Source: Multifurca ochricompacta (lineage: Eukaryota; Basidiomycota; Agaricomycetes; Russulales; Russulaceae). From it: a DNA stretch of 27,919 nucleotides. Positions 26,031-27,919 of the stretch are shown here, one piece after another (within the stretch, counting starts at the first letter, position 1; each line of letters begins with the position of its first letter). The notes under the pieces were generated by a model. That model made no database searches. It was not told where the DNA came from and saw only the letters and a program-made list of their open reading frames with translations. Position numbers and translations under genes: made by a program. The DNA lies in NCBI GenBank assembly GCA_022496185.1, contig WTXG01000380.1, positions 1 through 27,919 of the forward strand. Direction: 5' to 3'.

Positions 26031-26773
26031 TGTCACAGCCAGGTCTCTGCTGTGTCTAGGATCGTTCAAGTCAAGCCCCTTCAAGATATGGAGTGCCTGC
26101 AAAGTCAAGACTGTCAAGGACAAGTCAGTTCAAGGGGTCAGGGTGAACCACAGGGGCCGGGATCAAGGATCAAGGTCAAGGTTATCAAAGCAAGTCAATT
26201 CAAGGTGTCAAAGCGAACCACAGAGGGCCGCGGTTAGGGTTTCAAGGCCCACACAAGATAAGAAGGGCACACATGCAAGAAGCGAGTCGAAGCAGCGGCA
26301 ATAGGCCCTGCTGGAGGTTCTGGGGTGAAGGCTTCCTAAGTTGCAGCTTAGGAAGTTCAAGGGGATTCTGGTGAAGAACAGTAGACCTGTATTAGATACA
26401 AGAGAACAGACTTAAAGTCTGTCTCTACTAGTGTGTCCTCCTTAAATACAAGTATTCTAGTGTCTTTGTAAGTAAAGGAGAATATTCAGTATAGTAAAGT
26501 AAAAGTCCATGTGAATCTCCAGTGGAGATTGAGACAGGAAATGTAAGTGGTGTTGCACCCACTCCAAAGGCAAATGAGTGTCAGTCCAAGTCAGTCTAAG
26601 TCCGAAAATCAGATCAGATAAGAAGAGATCATCAACTCCCGTCACATGACTCGGAGTAAGAAGTCGAAACACTGAGACAAAAGTCGAACGCGCGCGGGTC
26701 GAAAAACCGTCACAAAAGTCACACGCGCATCACAAGTGCGTCACAAACCGTTACATCGACAAAAAGCATCACA
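26031..26773 (-). repeat. Gypsy-B2 3' LTR (743 bp)
   Basis: Same ends as B1 (TGTCACAGCC ... GCATCACA on the plus strand) and alignable throughout. Many differences are CpG in B2 against TpG or CpA in B1. Hairpin at 26332-26355, identical to B1. Followed on the right by tcacccccgttg, the polypurine tract of the other strand. Confidence 0.88.
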
Positions 26774-27187
26774 TCACCCCCGTTGTATGGTCGAGCTTGC
26801 CCCTAAGCTCAGTTGATTAGAGTCGCGTCAGTGATACATAGGGGAAAGTGGATCATGTCATCGATAGCGTTGAGAGCGTCCGATCTCGTCTGATTGGGGT
26901 GTCGCATGAAGTTCTGGTCGGTGGGTGTAATGTATCGTCCTCTAGATAAGATGTGAGTATCGTGGTTGGTCCGGTCCGCTTGCCGCCGTCAACGCGCGCG
27001 TAGATTTGGTCCGAGTTGTCTAGTAGCATAATGATAACGTGAGATCTCTGCCTAGCTTGCATGATCACGAATGTCGCCTAAGGCTAAGCCTATCAGGGAT
27101 GTGAATCTTGATCCGTTTCAAGGAAGCGTTTGTTGGAGGCGGAAGCATTAAGGAAAGTAGCGTCAATCGTCAGAATTTACCCCCCTC
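26774..27187 (-). other. Gypsy-B2 3' untranslated region
   Basis: 414 bp without a gene that I can see, alignable with B1 apart from LTR D and small indels. It keeps the tRNA-like stretch near 26797-26840. Confidence 0.6.
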
Positions 27188-27886
27188 TCAAGACTGGTGC
27201 CGACCCTGGCGCCTAGAGAGTGAACTAGCATACGATTTGATAAGATCTGGTGCATGGCAATCTTCCTCATCGACCCAAGAGTTATCACTAGCGGGGTAGC
27301 CTTTCCAGCTGACTAGGTATTGGAGTTTCTTTGCGCGTCCATAAGTGCGATGATTTAAGATCGCATCCACTTCATATTCTTCTTCCTGGTTGATAAGATC
27401 GGGAGGGGGCCTCGCGTAATTTGGGCCATGAGCGTCAGTTTCCAGATAAGGCAATAAAAGGTCAATGTGGAATACGTTGTGGATCTTCATGTGGTCTGGC
27501 AGAGCTAAGCGATAGGCAACAGGGGAAATACAAGCCAGGATAGTAAATGGTCCATATCGTCGAGGGGCCAGTTTAGACGACGGGAAATGCGTTTTCAGAT
27601 TCTTTCCTTCAAGCCAAACCTGCGCGCCGATCTCGTATTGCGGTCGGGCTGGTAGATCCGTGGTTACTCTGAATGCTTTCTCAGCTCGAGATCGAGCGTC
27701 GCGTAGACTGCGCATGCGCTCGTCAACCTGTGGAACATCAGTGTCACTAGCTTCGGCCTTCCAGTCAAACTGTAGGCCATGGATGAGTGCATGCGGGGAG
27801 AGTTTTGTTTTATCATGAGGCCAAGAATTGTGGACATATTCTGCCAGTGGTAGGTATTCAGGCCATCGGCGTTGATCATCACTTAT
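27188..27886 (-). CDS. pol: Gypsy-B2 integrase C-terminus with chromodomain, truncated
   Basis: An open frame of about 232 codons runs from the C3 edge to TGA 27188-27190, no stop and no shift. It starts inside the integrase core (I-S-D-D-Q-R-R, L-A-E-Y-V-H-N-S-W), passes through the GPY/F-type region (G-P-F-T-I-L-A, N-V-F-H-I-D-L-L-L-P-Y-L) and ends in a chromodomain (E-Y-E-V-D-A-I-L-N-H-R ... Y-L-V-S-W-K-G-Y-P-A-S-D-N-S-W). In B1 this Arg is Cys and the Arg at 27644-27646 is a stop. The start codon and the rest of pol lie beyond C3, outside the window. The chromodomain places Gypsy-B in the chromoviruses. Confidence 0.9.
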   Translation of the reverse strand: MSDDQRRWPEYLPLAEYVHNSWPHDKTKLSPHALIHGLQFDWKAEASDTDVPQVDERMRSLRDARSRAEKAFRVTTDLPARPQYEIGAQVWLEGKNLKTHFPSSKLAPRRYGPFTILACISPVAYRLALPDHMKIHNVFHIDLLLPYLETDAHGPNYARPPPDLINQEEEYEVDAILNHRTYGRAKKLQYLVSWKGYPASDNSWVDEEDCHAPDLIKSYASSLSRRQGRHQS

Positions 27887-27919
27887 TGTTACGAACCCCG
27901 TCTCTTCCGACTTTTCTTT
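27887..27919 (+). mobile_element. Gypsy-C3: first 33 bp of an LTR
   Basis: TGTTACGAACCCCGTCTCTT matches the start of the C2 LTR (TGTTACAAACCCCGTCCCTT) and breaks the B2 integrase frame exactly at this point. The flank cttat (27882-27886) is the predicted target duplication. The window ends inside the LTR. Confidence 0.85.

Larger units (their letters stand above)
26031..27886 (-). mobile_element. Gypsy-B2: Ty3/Gypsy chromovirus, minus strand, 3' end
   Basis: Second copy of Gypsy-B, inserted in integrase of C2 in the same orientation as B1 in C1. It has the 3' LTR, 3' untranslated region, chromodomain and integrase C-terminus, then is cut at 27887 by another Gypsy-C LTR (C3). The flank gtgac (26026-26030) is the predicted target duplication. 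It is richer in CpG than B1 and has no premature stop. Confidence 0.9.

Noticed and set aside
1..27919. CRISPR array, bacterial operon or prophage
   Set aside because: No regular direct repeats with unique spacers; all repeats resolve to LTRs, and the proteins are Copia, Gypsy and Tc1 types.

Overview
The window holds no ordinary host gene that I can recognise. It is the middle of a nested pile of LTR retrotransposons, most likely from a filamentous fungus, and I lean to a basidiomycete of the Agaricomycete kind. Reasons: Ty1/Copia elements sit beside Ty3/Gypsy chromoviruses whose integrase carries a chromodomain. One Gypsy family has the layout expected for Tf1-type self-priming. Many broken reading frames carry TGA where a relative has Arg, which fits C-to-T decay at CpG. 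There is also a Tc1/mariner relic. No database search was possible, so the host is an inference.

Layout. I name the families Copia-1, Copia-2, Copia-3, Gypsy-C (copies C0 to C4), Gypsy-B (copies B1 and B2, minus strand) and two related solo LTRs, B' and D. Left part: Copia-1 (1-4701, nearly complete) sits in the reading frame of a zinc-knuckle ORF called 'Z' (4703-6256). That ORF is also cut by solo LTR B' (5629-6130) and ends just before the polypurine tract and 3' LTR of Gypsy-C4 (6288-6869). C4 sits in Copia-2 (6870 to about 10515), and Copia-2 sits in Copia-3 (about 10516-12723). Right part: Copia-3 is cut by C0 (12724), C0 by C1 (13457), C1 by B1 (16201), B1 by C2 (19699), C2 by a palindromic Tc1-like element (23065-24657) and by B2 (26031), and B2 by C3 (27887 to the window end). 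B1 also carries solo LTR D (17080-17675). The missing left halves of Copia-3, Copia-2 and C4 should lie upstream. The missing right halves of C3, B2, C2, B1, C1, C0 and Copia-3 should lie downstream, in that order.

How the parts work. Each element would encode Gag plus protease, integrase, reverse transcriptase and RNase H (Copia order PR-IN-RT-RH; Gypsy order PR-RT-RH-IN). Almost all copies are broken by stops, frameshifts, truncation or lost catalytic residues. The longest clean frames are Copia-1 1999-4281 (integrase tail, RT, RNase H) and C1 gag 14531-15574. The B2 integrase/chromodomain frame is also clean but truncated.

Most interesting points: (1) Gypsy-C has an 11-nt match between the predicted mRNA 5' end and the primer site after the LTR, with a compensatory change in C2. 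(2) The 1593-bp Tc1-like insert is an almost perfect giant palindrome with a TA duplication, and it could make long hairpin RNA. (3) B1 pol is one frame of about 587 codons whose only lesions are six premature TGA codons, at least one of which is CGA in sister copy B2. (4) A multi-zinc-knuckle ORF occupies the 3' (env-like) position of a Gypsy-C element. (5) The B, B' and D LTRs share a covarying stem-loop.
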